NCBI GenBank assembly: GCA_911728455.2
Contig: OU452228.1
Location: forward strand, 9,472,629-9,536,628
Reading direction: 5' to 3'
Source of the DNA: Marthasterias glacialis
Lineage: Eukaryota; Echinodermata; Asteroidea; Forcipulatida; Asteriidae
Length of the DNA: 64,000 nucleotides
Shown here one piece after another: positions 20,810-32,811 of the stretch. The notes under the pieces were generated by a model. It was not told the DNA's origin. It did no database searches and saw only the letters and a list, made by a program, of their open reading frames with translations. The position numbers and the translations under genes are program-made. Positions within the stretch are counted from its first letter, which is position 1. Every line of letters starts with the position of its first letter.

Positions 20810-23800
20810 CTGGAATTTCATAATAAGAGCCCAAAGCCCTTGGACTTGGCTGGTGAGCTGATAGTGTTTTCAGGACAAACGTTGTGTACGAAGGGAAAAT
20901 AATACTCCACGTTATCATCGCGTGTCTTTGCTAAGTTAAGGGCGTGACTGACAATTTCTAGACAGTGTGTGAGAAGCATTTAATTCACTATGAAATGCCG
21001 GATGCTGGCGATCTGGAGCCAAACCTAATAAGAGTTCAAAATGTTTGTTATAATTGCATCACTGTAAACAACTTGATCATTTACTATCATTTTTTTAATA
21101 AGCTTGTAATAAGCCACATGAGCAGAAGGTGATGGTGCACATAATCATTGGGTTTTGTAATACAAAAAATAGTACATTGATTCCCCTACAACTCTAGTTA
21201 TATCAAGAAACACATAATACAACCATAGCGCAACTAACCCGTAAAAATTCCATCAAATGAGATGGTTTACGTTTTCAACACACCGTAGAGCTGGTCCGTG
21301 CTCAACTAGAAACGATTCATTTTTTTGTTAAATGAGACTTTGTGCTCATTTAAACCTCACTTCGATATAAGAACCGAGTATTTTATGACCAAATTTTCTC
21401 CCACATTGTAGTATTTCAGACTGAAACGTGTCTACGGAAATTCTGTACCGGCATCTAAGAGAAAACGAGTGCTTTATCTTCGCAATGTAAGTTGTTTCAA
21501 CAAGGCAAAAACAAAATGAAGAAAATATTACAAATTCAATCTATGAGAAAAAGGCTATCCATTGTGTCAATATAAATTCATGCAATAAAACTGGGGAAGT
21601 TAATGCACCGTGTGCCATTTTGTATGTCATCACGTCTGATCTTCTGCGGTTGCTGGTAATGTTTTGTTATGATTTTGTATAGTCTATAGAAGATCTCAAG
21701 AAAGCCTTGTTTAATACAAGGACACTAATGTTGTGTACATAAAAGACACTGTAGCGTTTCATAATAATAAGGCATTTCCATTCTCCAAAATAGGCCTATC
21801 CTCTTAAGATTGGAATCTAATTCTTCATTTGACCGCGTCTTCTTGTCTTTATGGGACAAGGATGAAGGTCTGTTAGATGGGAGATTTAATGCAGTGGGGA
21901 CCGATGGGACTTCGGTTCAATAGAGATAGATCTTGGCAACATGGACCCTTGTTTTAAACTCTCTTTTTCATGCTCCATGTACGAAGCAGTCATCATAAAA
22001 TACTACTTTTCAATCTATAAACTTGTTTCTTCCATTGTATCGTATCAAGATTAATGGGGGCAAATACGGGTTCGTGGTATATACGCCTTGTCAATCCATT
22101 ATTTAGACACAAAGAACCCGCACTGAGTCGAGTTTACATAATAATGGGTATTTCATAGTAAGCAGAACTGTGTGATAAAATACAATTATTGTTATTGTGT
22201 AATTCCCCTCTTTTCGACTTTCCGCTGGTAAACATTGCGCTTTTAACCATAGCATTTTTAAAAATTGCGCTTTTAAACATTGCGCTTTTAACCAATTGCT
22301 TATTGAAACATTGCGATTTAAAAACAAATTCGCTTTCAAACATCTTTAATTACCAAGTATCTGCAAGGGAGAAGTATTGGTAGCTTTCGATTTTACTTAT
22401 ATTAACAATCTTGCCGGTATTTTGTCTGTGGATAAATTGATGAAATTCTGAAAAGGGGAACTGAGTTTAATTTAAAAAAAAAATCCATGTTTTAGTTATA
22501 CTAGTCACGGGTAACTTCAATCCAGCTATATTATTTCCGTATCTGAAATAAGCATTTCAGTAATATGCCTTTATTACAGTGCAACCATCTTGTATGTTGT
22601 CCCATTCAACTCAAACCGAGGCTTGGCGTACAGAGTACTCTGACCTTATGTGTAGTAACGATTCATTTAAGCTATTGTGATATACGAAAGCAGCGGGGAT
22701 GAAAGTCCATTGCATACTGTGTACTATAATTGTCTCGATGGGCGATAAAGTGGATTAGACGAAACTTGACATAATAGCAATCAACAATCAAATTACTCAC
22801 TAGTAAGGGAAATCTAAAAAGCCTGCTCAGGGGACTTGGAGTTAGTGAACAAAAAAGTACAAAAAACCTCGCGTCTTTGTTAAGTAACATTCACACTTCA
22901 TTTCTTCACAAATTGCGACATGATTTGTTAAAGACACGTTCCCCGTGGCCAAAAGACAGAAAAATACCGAGTCCTTGAATAGATGTTGACGGCATTCTGA
23001 CGTAAGCCAACTGCAAGTTTGCAAAATTCCCGCATCAAAACAAGATACAACAACTGAATCTTTGACAAGATTTTGACGTAATTCTGACGTAGGCCAATTA
23101 CAAGATTGTTTGTCAAGTACAATTTTGTATCCCACGATTACCTCAATTTCACAAGAGGTATAGAAGGTCTAACGGACACATACTAGATATACCTCAGTGA
23201 TTAAACACAGGCCCAATTCACCGGTAGCGCTGGAAAACAAGGATTGGATTGGATGTCTATACCGGTGCCAATATATTTGGTGTAAATTTACTTGTCTGTA
23301 GGGATGCGGTCAGTGTAGGCTTACAGTTAGCTGCTCTAGACGTTACAGACAATCAATTTTGTGAGAGCAGACGATAAAATTAATCTGAAAAAGGCAAGTT
23401 ACGTGAAAGTCATTGTAATTCGTGCACTTTGAAATTTCGCGCGGAAACGATTGACCAGAGGCTACGGCTAGGGCTGGGGCTGTTGTGACAAGGGTAATGC
23501 TACGGACGTTCTACACTTCAACGCATGATGCCGCGACGATCCAGCCGTCGGACACGGCCTAATTGTCAAGCTTGTGATGGCGTAGACTTGACCCTAAGGC
23601 GGACTTAGACTGAATCCGTGTTACAGTAAGACAGTATGCTGCTTTAATGGCGTTATTGCGCGACCCACGTCCAGTCAAACTACCCGCGATCGTTGGCAAT
23701 GAACTGACCCCTGAGGGCGCACGTCTCAAAAAGCTATCATGTCTGTGCGCATCACATAATACATAATACAAAATAAAGTAATTTCAAAACCCGAAATTTA

Positions 23801-24152
23801 CCATGTTTAAACATTTATTAACGCCAGGTACCAATATTGGACAGTATTTCTGCCACTAATCATCCAGTGGGTTTCAAGTATGATTATTCTTATCAGAGGC
23901 AGCTAATAACTGTAGGGTTGTAAATTAACAGAGCAATCCACCCGCCAATCCCCCATCGTTTTTATTACCGGCTTATTCGTTTGTTGCTTAATTATACAAT
24001 GAGCAAGCAATCAACGATGTCTAATTACATGATACAGCCCCTAATCGGGAACAATGAATGGGGGTAAACTAATTGCTTCTCACAGTTTGATTTGACAGGC
24101 CCACTATATTCGGTTGCTTTTTAATTGTGACAGCCAGCCACAGTCATCAACG
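20810..24152. other. Intergenic, no gene recognised
   Basis: AT-rich. Holds the short tandem repeat at 22230-22343 and a two-copy repeat of about 70 bp at 22960-23110 (shared GACGTAA/GACGTAG, GCCAA, CAAGAT). No coding signal. Confidence 0.5.
22230..22343. repeat. Short tandem repeat CATTGCGCTTTTAA
   Basis: Five or six imperfect copies of a 15-20-bp unit containing TTGCGCTTTTAA. All three frames stay open because the unit lacks stops, so frames here are not genes. Confidence 0.8.
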
Positions 24153-24290
24153 ATGTCTGATGATAATGAACCGAATCTTTCTGTGGTGCGTGCCCCGCAC
24201 TGTATCCACCGCATTGGTCAAATATCTCAGTTTAGTTGAGGGCATACGGGTGTATAAACAACCTTACGAATGTTCCGGGTTCCGGGGGAC
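24153..24290 (+). pseudogene. Sulfotransferase-like relic A (5' end)
   Basis: Starts with the splice-acceptor context TGACAGCCAGCC and ATGTCTGATGATA of the cluster genes and follows them for about 45 codons (TTTCTGTGGTGCGTGCCCCG). An extra A after the fifth codon shifts the frame, and similarity ends near 24290. It is a truncated host-gene copy. Confidence 0.88.
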
Positions 24291-24589
24291 CTGACCCATT
24301 TCTAAGTCAGGCTGACCCAGAAAGTGGTTAGTTATTGGGAATTTAAACCAGTATTCTGTGTCAGTTTGACTAGTTTATGGGTCATTTTGACGCATTCCGG
24401 GTCATACTGACTGGGACTAGAACAAGTCTAAAGATGTCCCGACACTAACCTTTGACCGAATACATTGCATGTTGTGGCTCCTCTGTGCTACAGCCTTGCG
24501 ACAGCGTTCATGTCAAAATGCTAATAATATAAGAAACGTTTTGTGGTTACTGCATGACACATTTTCACACATTAAGCACTGTTGCGATT

Positions 24590-24623
24590 GTGACAGTACG
24601 ATCGACAGCGTGAACGCTATAAG
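24590..24623 (+). promoter_or_regulatory. Possible 5' UTR exon of sulfotransferase-like gene 1
   Basis: CGACAGCGTGAACGCTATAAG followed by GTAAGC resembles the first-exon ends at 29542 and 33157 (ACGACAGCAGACTAC..GTGAACGCT then GTAAGT). Splicing to the acceptor at 25758 is inferred. Confidence 0.45.
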
Positions 24624-24692
24624 GTAAGCATACAATGTTGATCATTGGTTTAATTAAGCATTCTCCTGCTCCGGGCTATCGGTAGAGGGGAA

Positions 24693-24906
24693 CAGTGGCG
24701 TAACCAGACATTTTCACGGGCGGGGGTGAGGGCATGCAGGGCAAGCAGGGGCAAAGACATAATTTGGGGGCTATAACCAGTATATCGAACCATTAATCTG
24801 TGTGTTTTTTCGTTTTGTTGTTTTATTGGGGGGGGGCAAGGGGGGACAAGGGTGCAAGGATTCTGAACCGGGGGGGGGGGGGCTGCCCCCTCTGGTTACG
24901 CCACTG
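24693..24906. repeat. hAT-like MITE
   Basis: TIRs CAGTGGCGTAACCAGA at both ends, 16 bp and perfect. The interior has GGGGGGCAAGG and GGGGGGGCTGCCCCC tracts and no coding capacity. No clean 8-bp target duplication is seen, so the superfamily is inferred from the ends only. Confidence 0.75.
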
Positions 24907-25778
24907 CGAGTGGAATACCGTTTCTCTCAACCCTCAGTGTTTATGCCCGGAACCTCAGATGGAGACGACCGATGGGTGCCCCTGCATTTGCCTTATTTAT
25001 GAGTTAGCCATCGTGTGCATTATTCACTGAATACAAACGGCTGTGTATCACACACACACCTACACACTCCTAAATAATAAGAAACCAGACTAATTTTGGT
25101 ATATATCCGGGGCATTTGAATACTTGAATCTATAGAGTGAATTTTTTCCTCTCTTTGTACAGATAATGGTGCCGTTTAGTGGATCATTTCTTTATTTCTG
25201 AAGGTTAAACAAAATCTTGGAATTATCAGTCACTATTTGGAATTAGTTCTATAATTAATGTACCATTTGTTTACTTTCTTCGTTGTTTAACTGGTTCTCT
25301 CATAGTGAACGAATAAATGGCATTCGTCGTCTGTTCCTTGACCGAACAATTTCACTGATGCGTCAAAGGCACTTCGTTTTCTTGAACGAAATGGCAAAAA
25401 TAACCTTAGCTGTATGGGGGGTGTTATAACGCAAACAAGTGTCGGCTGGTATTGCACCAATAACGTGAAATTGTTAGCATAATAAGGAAAAGTTTATATG
25501 CGTTTATTTGTTTCAGTCAGTTGGCCATTCCGAAGGACTAAATCAGTTAAGAATTTCAAAAAAGGGGAACTTAACGTATTCACTGATAGGTTAAGGTTTA
25601 GGATGAAACTATACATGACTTGTCCAATCAGAGAGCACGTATTCTACGCATACATTTAATGTAATTTTATACGGCAAATATTTTTTTAAAGAAATGTGTC
25701 AAGCCTATAAATATGTTCATTACTGGATATTTCTGTTGGTGTTTTATTACTATGACAGGAGCGAGCCAATCATCCGCG

Positions 25779-26678
25779 ATGTCTGATGATATGAATCGAA
25801 TCTTTCTGTGGTGCGTCCCCCGCACTGTATCCACCGCATTGGTCAAATGTCTCAGTTTCGTTGAAGGCCTACAGGTTGTGAATGAGCCTTACGAGTGTGC
25901 CTTCCATTCGGGACCAGAGCGAAAGAATCAGAATCTAGATTTGACCAAGCCAGTGGAGAAGCGATTTCTGGAGGTACGCGATCCTATCAGTGACGAAGAG
26001 GTCCGTGGTTATGAAGCGTCAGTCTGCACTTATGGCTATGTCAGAGATGAGCTCTTACAAGCACCTTATAAAGATTCCAAGATCTTACTTTGTAAGGATA
26101 TGGCTCACTATCTGGATGCTAAGTATCACATGCTTCCAAAGGGCTTCAAATACAGCTTCCTGATTCGCCATCCGACCAAGGTGTTCTCATCATGGAAAAG
26201 ATTATTGGTCAACATTTTTGGTGAATCGTCGGGCGATTTGCTTACGTTGCCATCCTTTGTGTTTCCTGCAGGTTTCGGTTTCAAGGAGCTGTACGAGTTG
26301 GTGGAGCACGTGGAGAAAGACCTTCATCAAGAAGCTGTCATCCTCGACACCGATGACCTATTGGCAGACCCACCAGGCATCTTGTCTGCCTATTGTCTCA
26401 AGATTGGTATCCCATATAAACCAGAGCTTCTGTCTTGGGAAGCAGGGGAGGAAGTCGCCGAAAAGTGGGTAACGTCCAAGACGCTGAATATTATCAATAA
26501 AAAAAACATATTGTACGGCAAAGCCCTACAGAGCTCCTCGTTTTGCAGTCCGGAACCCCCTCCTGTTTGTCAGAGTTTGCCAGCGGATGTCCAAGCCTGT
26601 GTGACAGCATCAATGGAGTACTATGAGAGACTTCGAGTAAATCGAATCAGGCCTCTGTTACCCTTATCGGGGCCATAA
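25779..26678 (+). CDS. Sulfotransferase-like protein, gene 1
   Basis: 299 residues starting MSDDMNRIFLWC. The frame is open upstream to 25713, but the acceptor TATGACAG at 25751-25758 and agreement with the other three genes favour the ATG at 25779. The 5'-PAPS-binding-like loop is PRTVSTALVKCL near the N-terminus, and the 3'-phosphate site is IRHPTKVFSS. The later TDDLLADPPGILSAYCLKIGIPY region is typical of sulfotransferases. The coding part is one exon. Compared with gene 4 it lacks a few residues after FGES. Predicted role: transfer of sulfate from PAPS in the cytosol or Golgi; no membrane anchor or signal peptide is visible. Substrate unknown. It belongs to the group often labelled branched-chain-aminotransferase-like, a misnomer. 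Confidence 0.88.
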   Translation: MSDDMNRIFLWCVPRTVSTALVKCLSFVEGLQVVNEPYECAFHSGPERKNQNLDLTKPVEKRFLEVRDPISDEEVRGYEASVCTYGYVRDELLQAPYKDSKILLCKDMAHYLDAKYHMLPKGFKYSFLIRHPTKVFSSWKRLLVNIFGESSGDLLTLPSFVFPAGFGFKELYELVEHVEKDLHQEAVILDTDDLLADPPGILSAYCLKIGIPYKPELLSWEAGEEVAEKWVTSKTLNIINKKNILYGKALQSSSFCSPEPPPVCQSLPADVQACVTASMEYYERLRVNRIRPLLPLSGP

Positions 26679-28106
26679 CCGACTCAGTCTAGATTACCGA
26701 ACATCGTTATCCTATAGAGGAGTTCTTTGTGTTTTGAAATGATGGAACTTTGTAACTACATGGCCTACCGTTGAGATTTTTTTGTCATGAACGTATAAAG
26801 GCTTTCACATCATCATCATCATCATGTTTAAGCAAACTACGTGTCATTATGAATCAAATCGTTCCTATTTTTAACGAGCAGCTTGAACACTAGAGGGTCA
26901 TTACTCCATGCTCATGATGGTTTGAACGTGAAAACTTGTCACCCATGCACATTACACACACCGCATTGGCAGGTACATGAACTTTCAGATAGCTTTATTG
27001 GATTATCAGTTGGTGTTCGTAATAAAAATGTACAGCCAGTGTTATGTTCTAAATTCCCCGCCGCTCAAGCGACACCAAATTAGGTCTAACGCCCTCTCGG
27101 ATTTCCCCGGGTTTCCGCTATCAGTAATTGTTTGTCTAAAGCTCGTTCTCGTCAAATATACCTAGAAAAGTGCAGTTTTCCCCACTTTTCGAAACCAATT
27201 GTTGAGTTAAACAGACACCAAAATAATACTGGTGAGTTTACTATTCTATTTTTAATTGTGTTACGGGTTATTGTTAAGTACTACTTCAGAGAAGGTGTAT
27301 AGATGGCCAGTTTATGTTTGTTTGACCTTTCGACCTTTAATACATGTATTTCTGTTTATCTTGTGCAAAATCTCTCGTCAACCTTTACGGTCGTACACAA
27401 ACCCATTGTGTTTGTACTTTGTTACACTTTAATTTCTGCATTTCCAGTTTTACCTCATGTGGCAGACACAAACGATGAAGAGGAAAATAAAGCAGTATAA
27501 AGTTATTCTCTGTTTCAATGGTTATCGGGCTGGAAAGAGGGCGCCCTAGCACCAAAGTCCTTCACAGACAGTATTCAATTACTTTTGTATAGACCATGTG
27601 ACCCTTGTTTACAAAAGAGTGACCTTGTACATTCCAGGGCAATTACTGGCAGGCAAGATACTGCATGGGACATATGAGAAATTTTACATTTTGTATCATA
27701 ATTTCCACATAAATTCAATGGCTATTAAAATGAGAGCTGAACTAGTTGTGAGATGTGCCCCTTTCCTTCATATCCAAAGCTGATGACAATCGGACAGTGC
27801 AATCTCCATAAAATGAAAGATTTAAAGTATTTTCCCATTGAGCCGTGTACAAATCCTGCCTGCAGGAAGTCCAGGTTCTGTGGCTCTTTTGTAAACATGT
27901 GATGTCACAGGTAACATGGTCAATACGGCATACGTTTAAGTAAGACGGATGAATGAACGTGAACCCTGTTTTCAAATAATAGTCTCATTTTTTTCTGTTA
28001 ACAGACATTAACAACATTGAGTAAACATTCCGATTCAGTGGTTTTTGAATAGGAAAATTGTACACACAAGGGTATCAAGACAGACTGAGTTAGAGAGGTG
28101 ACTTTC
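26679..28106. other. 3' flank of gene 1, no further gene
   Basis: A (CAT)n run at 26811-26826. Several short frames lack conserved motifs. Confidence 0.5.
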
Positions 28107-28422
28107 ATGTTAAACAAAATACTAAACAGTAGACCTACAGTATGTAAAAGGAAGAGAAAGCTCAATATTTACTGCAACTGCATGCAGCATTTTGTTACTA
28201 ACTCGGTGAGGCCTAGTTTAAGTGAGTTTAGTGTACAATTACCAACTTGTTCGAATGATCAGCCCGTGCTCTGGTACGATTAACAGGGGAATAGAAAATT
28301 GTTTCTCACAAGTTATTTTGTTGCTATTTTTTATTGTGACAGCCAGTTAGCTAACGATGCCTGACGATATAAACCGAATCTTTCTGTGGTGCGTCCTCCG
28401 CATTCTGTACCACTCGCTTTAA
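28107..28422 (+). pseudogene. Sulfotransferase-like relic B with its 5' flank
   Basis: 28107-28356 matches the region upstream of gene 4 (42000-42192), including GTGAAAGGAAGA/GTAAAAGGAAGA and CTGCAACTGCA. From the ATG at 28357 the copy reads MPDDINRIFLWCV and stops after about 21 codons (RILYHSL). Downstream it passes straight into the AATGAAATAAAAGG block also seen near 37031. A 5' fragment of a host gene. Confidence 0.85.
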
Positions 28423-28559
28423 AGTTGTGTACAAAGAGAATGAAATAAAAGGTTTAAAAGAGTTTTCATAAAATCTAGAATAATTTGTTTATTATGAGAG
28501 GCCGTATATGTGGCTAAATCACTATTTATGAATACGAAATTACTGAACTAAATATTTAA

Positions 28560-28775
28560 GAACAAAACCATATTATTTAATGGCAAAGCCATACATTTAT
28601 GTTGACAACCAAACATCGAGTAAGAAATAAATACATAATGGACCAAACCATAACATAAAGGACCAAAATGAAATGTATATTGACCAAATACAAGTATAAT
28701 AATAAATGCTCATAAAACAATCCTATAAATGATAAAAACAGGCGTCAAAATTATCAAAAACAAATGGTTTTGCTC
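28560..28775. repeat. 220-bp fold-back repeat, copy 1
   Basis: Ends GAACAAAACCAT and inverted ATGGTTTTGCTC. The interior is made of ATGGACCAAAC/ATGATCAAAAAC-like short units. Four copies in the cluster always precede a promoter block. Confidence 0.8.
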
Positions 28776-29220
28776 TTAGATATGAAGTTTAGTTAGGCAT
28801 GTTTATAAGTGGTAATTAATTTAGTCACGTGCTGCCCCTCATAATGAACAGATAATATACGCATGAAGGCCACGCATGAGGGCGCAAAAGACATCAACCT
28901 TGGGGGATTCTCTGTACAATTAATTCATATCTCCATTTTACTGTAATTATTTAAACATAACTTACATATCCTCTTGTTGGATTTCTATTTTTATTATTCG
29001 AACTATTTTACTGGTCCTATTTTTTCCATCTGGATTTTCTTTTTGCTACTCGTTGCTTTTAAATGTCTTTATCTTTTGACCTTTTTTATTTATTTTACCT
29101 TGTATATTGTTCACATTTTCGCATGTTTTTATGCCACACGGCCCCTTGAAAAACACTCTTGGTTGAATGGTTAACCGTGTTTATCCAAGTTTAAATCAAG
29201 TTAATAAATAACTAAATAAA

Positions 29221-29542
29221 TCAACCCAATGACTGCACGACGGCACAGTGCCAAGTTCCGGTCAATGTCATCGAGTTCAGCCGAGGGTCAATAGTGGCAT
29301 AATACTACAGCTGTGCCAATCCATGCAATGCCAGTAGCATCAATTTTGGCTTGATGATGTCGAAAGAGTGCCTGTCCGGTCAAGGTCAATGAAATGGTCA
29401 AGTCTGTACAAAACCTGAACGACTTGACCGCCACAAAGCAGTTTAGCTCAGTGCTCCCTGCTCCCTTGACCGCTAAAATAGTGTGTGTGTAGGTCAAAGC
29501 TCTGTGGGATTTTACGACAGCAGACTACACCGTGAACGCTGA
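29221..29542 (+). promoter_or_regulatory. Promoter and first-exon block P1 (gene 2)
   Basis: One of four copies (others 32812-33157, 37551-37825, 40071-40289). Shared landmarks: GACTGCACGACGGCACAGTG, CAATCCATGCAATGCCAGTA, CGGTCAAGGTCAATGAA, AGCTCAGTG. It ends with GACAGCAGACTACACCGTG and the donor GA/GTAAGT, placing a non-coding first exon here, spliced to the acceptor at 30072. No clear TATA box. Confidence 0.65.
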
Positions 29543-29814
29543 GTAAGTATTCAGAAGTTAATACATTTTTCTAAACATTCCGACCATGTAAAATTCAAGC
29601 AGTATTATTCATAGTTTTCCTAGTTTTTCAAATAGTTACAACATGCACGCAGTCGACAAACCGTGAAATTTCAAAATATGAAGAAATTGTTATAGGTTTT
29701 ATAAAAACCATTATTTCTATAATAATGATAATATACGGTAGATTTAGTCATTCGATAACTAAATAAATCAGCTCAACAAAATGTGAACGCTACTTTTTAC
29801 AATGTGGTGAAACT

Positions 29815-30002
29815 AACGTGTACGTACACGATACGTTTTCGTGTATGTACACGATAATTATCGTGTACGTACACGATAAGTTTTTAACTTATCATGTACG
29901 CACACGTAAGTCTTGGTTCATTGTGTACGTACACGTTAAGCTATGACTTATTGTTTACGTAAACGACAAGTTTTAACTTATCGTGTACGTACACGATAAG
30001 TT
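29815..30002. repeat. Palindromic satellite without TIRs, in the gene 2 intron
   Basis: Eight or so copies of the TATCGTGTACGTACACGATA type, ending about 70 bp before the 3' splice site of gene 2. Unlike the other arrays it lacks the GCCGCCACGTGAATA ends. The matching gene 3 intron has no array at this spot, but a full element further upstream. Confidence 0.85.
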
Positions 30003-30096
30003 CAAAACTTTAGGAAGGATTTCTTCATTTTAATTATTAGTTTATCATCTTGCTGTTTCATTTATATTACAGGACTCCAGCAGGCAATCAACGATA

Positions 30097-31026
30097 ATGG
30101 CTGATGATATGAAACGAATCTTTTTGTGGTGCGTACCACGTACAGTATCCACCGCCTTGGTCAAATGTCTCAGCTTTGTTGAAGGCCTTCAGGCGGTTAT
30201 CGAGCCTTATGAGTGTGCTTTCCATTCAGGACCAGAGAGAAAGAATCAAAATCCAGACTTGACGGACCCGTATGAGAAGCGCTTGCAGGAGATACGATCG
30301 GTCCCTGTCGACGACGATGTCCGTGGTTATGAAGCGTCAGTCTGCACTTACAGCTTTGTTAGGGATGAACTCCTATCAGCATCTTATAAAGATACCAAGA
30401 TCCTACTTTGTAAGGACATGGCTCACTATCTTGATGCTAAGTACCACATGCTTCCCAAGGGATTCAGATACAGCTTCTTGATTCGCCATCCTGCAAAGGT
30501 TTTCTTATCAAGTAAAAAATCCTTGACCAAAGTATTTGACAAAGAAGTGGATTTGCTTAATTTGCCAATTTCGTCGTTTTCTGCTGGATATGGGTTCAAG
30601 GAGCTGTACGAGTTGATGGAGTATGTGGAGAAAGACCTTCATCAAGAACCCATCATCCTCGACACCGATGACCTCTTGGCTGATCCAGCAGGCATCTTGT
30701 CTGCCTACTGTCTTAAGATGGGTATTCCATACACACCAAAACTTCTTTCTTGGGAAGCAGGAGCTGAAGTCGCCGAAAAGTGGGTTACATCGAAGACACT
30801 AAAAACGTCCAATAAGAGAGTTGGATTCTTTGATAACGCTTTGAGTAGCACTGGGTTTTCTAGTCCAGCACCTTCCCCTGCCTTGGACAGCCTACCTGCA
30901 GATGTCCAGACTTGTGTAAGAGCTTCAATGGGTTATTACGAAAAACTTCGTGCAAAACGAATTAGACCTCTGTCCGAAGTATCATCAAAAGCTGAACTGC
31001 CTAGACACGAACTACAATTATCTTAG
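30097..31026 (+). CDS. Sulfotransferase-like protein, gene 2
   Basis: 309 residues, single coding exon, ATG 24 bp after the acceptor TATATTACAG. PAPS-loop-like PRTVSTALVKCL is at 14-25, IRHPAKVFLS at 129-138, and TDDLLADPAGILSAYCLKMG at 190-209. No signal peptide or membrane segment. Nearly identical to gene 3, which points to recent duplication; it has a longer C-terminus (LPRHELQLS) than genes 1, 3 and 4. Expression is probably driven from block P1 through the 29543-30072 intron. Substrate unknown. Confidence 0.9.
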   Translation: MADDMKRIFLWCVPRTVSTALVKCLSFVEGLQAVIEPYECAFHSGPERKNQNPDLTDPYEKRLQEIRSVPVDDDVRGYEASVCTYSFVRDELLSASYKDTKILLCKDMAHYLDAKYHMLPKGFRYSFLIRHPAKVFLSSKKSLTKVFDKEVDLLNLPISSFSAGYGFKELYELMEYVEKDLHQEPIILDTDDLLADPAGILSAYCLKMGIPYTPKLLSWEAGAEVAEKWVTSKTLKTSNKRVGFFDNALSSTGFSSPAPSPALDSLPADVQTCVRASMGYYEKLRAKRIRPLSEVSSKAELPRHELQLS

Positions 31027-31140
31027 GTGCTGATTATGAATTATGTCTAAATAACGGGGGTTTTAAAATGAAGTGATGGAGGCATCCGCTTTATATTGAA
31101 GCTTAGTATGAAAATCAAATAATGGCGTTGTTCCTGCCTT

Positions 31141-31380
31141 TACGGCTATGTCAGAGATGCGATCCTACAAGCATCTTATAAAGATTTCCAGATCTTACTT
31201 TGCAAGGATATGGCTTTCTATCTGGATGCTAAGTATCATAACGCTTCCAAGGTGTTCTCATCATGAACAAGATTATTCTTCAACATTTTATTGTGAATCG
31301 TCGGACGATTTGCTCACGTACCATCCATGGTATTTCCTGCAGGTTTCACTTTACGAGTTGATAGAGTATGTCCCTTTTTA
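31141..31380 (+). pseudogene. Sulfotransferase-like relic C (middle part)
   Basis: Matches the central coding region (GGCTATGTCAGAGATG..GCATCTTATAAAGATT, then GGATATGGCTTTCTATCTGG). It is closer to genes 1 and 4 than to its neighbour gene 2. Internal deletions and stops break it. Relic D occupies the same position after gene 3. Confidence 0.87.
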
Positions 31381-31668
31381 AAAATTATTTATGGCCCTTT
31401 TTATTAGTCAATTGATATCATAGCTCTCATACAGCTTCTAACTCCAGCCGTTATGTTTTTGTATTAGCATCTAATATTTTGATATGCGAATTTAAGTGTT
31501 TACATTTAATGGTTGATGTTTTGTTATTAATGCTTCATGTGATGTAATTGTTTTGTTTTTAATCTCTGCAATTCAGCCCTTGGCTATTTACTATGATACC
31601 ATTTTATTATGAGACGTCTGTGACTAAATCACCACTTGTAAATACAAATTACTAAACTAAATATTTAA

Positions 31669-31889
31669 GAGCAAAACCATATAATTAATGGCAAAGCCAT
31701 ACATTTATGTTGGAAACCAAACATTGAGTAAGAAATCAAATACATAATGGACCAAACTAATAGCATAAAGGACCAAAATGAAATAATTTTATAAATGACC
31801 AAAGACAATAATAATAATAAATGATCAAAAATAATCATATAAATGATAAAAACAGGTATAAAGATGATCAAAAACAAATGGTTTTGCTC
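31669..31889. repeat. 220-bp fold-back repeat, copy 2
   Basis: Ends GAGCAAAACCAT and ATGGTTTTGCTC, perfect 12-bp TIR. Confidence 0.8.
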
Positions 31890-32253
31890 TTTTTTCCCTC
31901 ATAAGGAAAAGCTTATCGATTTAAAAATTGTTGCTGACTTGTTGACTTATGGTTCACTGACTGCGTTTAACTTCCATTTATAAATACGCATGAAGGCCAC
32001 GCATGAGGGCGCAGAAGACATCAACCTTGGGGGGGGTCTCTGTATAATTAATTCATATCTCCATTTTACAGTAATTATTTAAATATAACTTCCTCTTGTT
32101 GGATTTCTATTGTTATTATTCGAACTATTTTCACTGGTCCTATTTTATCCATCTGGTTCTTCTTTTTGCTTCTTGTTGCTGTTAAGCTTCTTTATCTTTT
32201 GACTTATTTATTTATTTTATCTTGTATATTTTTCACATTTTCGCGTGTTTTTA

Positions 32254-32718
32254 TAATAATAAATTAATGATAATGGAAATTTATAAAGCGCCAAATCCAT
32301 TTTTTAAAAAATGCTCCCTGGCACTTTACAGTCAACCGGGATATATAGATAAAATAATGATTTGTATAAGATTAAAGAAAATATTTAAACTATTTAAACA
32401 GTTTAAAACTCTCAAAAAATAGTGGCAATGTAAACCACACAAAACGAAAATTACAAATAAACTCAGAAAACAGGATACAAAAATTAATTTAAAAAAAATA
32501 CAATCTAAAATCAAGAAAAAACAAACAGGCGCTTGCAGACACCCCCGGACGAAAGAAACGATAACACCCTCCTGGCCAAAATGCCACACTTAAAAATATC
32601 ACAGTATAAACCAGATACTAGATTTAATTAAGAAACAATATAAAACAACCAATCAATCCAAAATCCTTAACAATGCAAAGGAACGCTGTAAAACTATGTT
32701 GATACTACAAACAAACAA
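32254..32718 (-). mobile_element. LINE-derived insertion in the second cluster module
   Basis: Copy 1 of the module runs TTTTTATGCCACACGG without a break at about 29130-29142; copy 2 is interrupted here. Read on the minus strand the insert ends GGCGCTTTATAAATTTCC plus an AT-rich tail, typical of CR1/L2-like 3' ends, and contains GGCCAGGAGGGTGTTATCG. No reverse-transcriptase frame remains. Confidence 0.6.
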
Positions 32719-32811
32719 AAATGCCACACGGCCACACGGCCACACGGCCCCTTGAAAAACAACCTCGGTTGAATGGTTTACCGTGTATAAATAAGTTTAA
32801 ATCAAACAAAT

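Noticed and set aside
25713-25778. N-terminal extension MFITGYFCWC of sulfotransferase-like gene 1
   Set aside because: Looks like a signal peptide but precedes a splice acceptor conserved in the other three genes; intron sequence.
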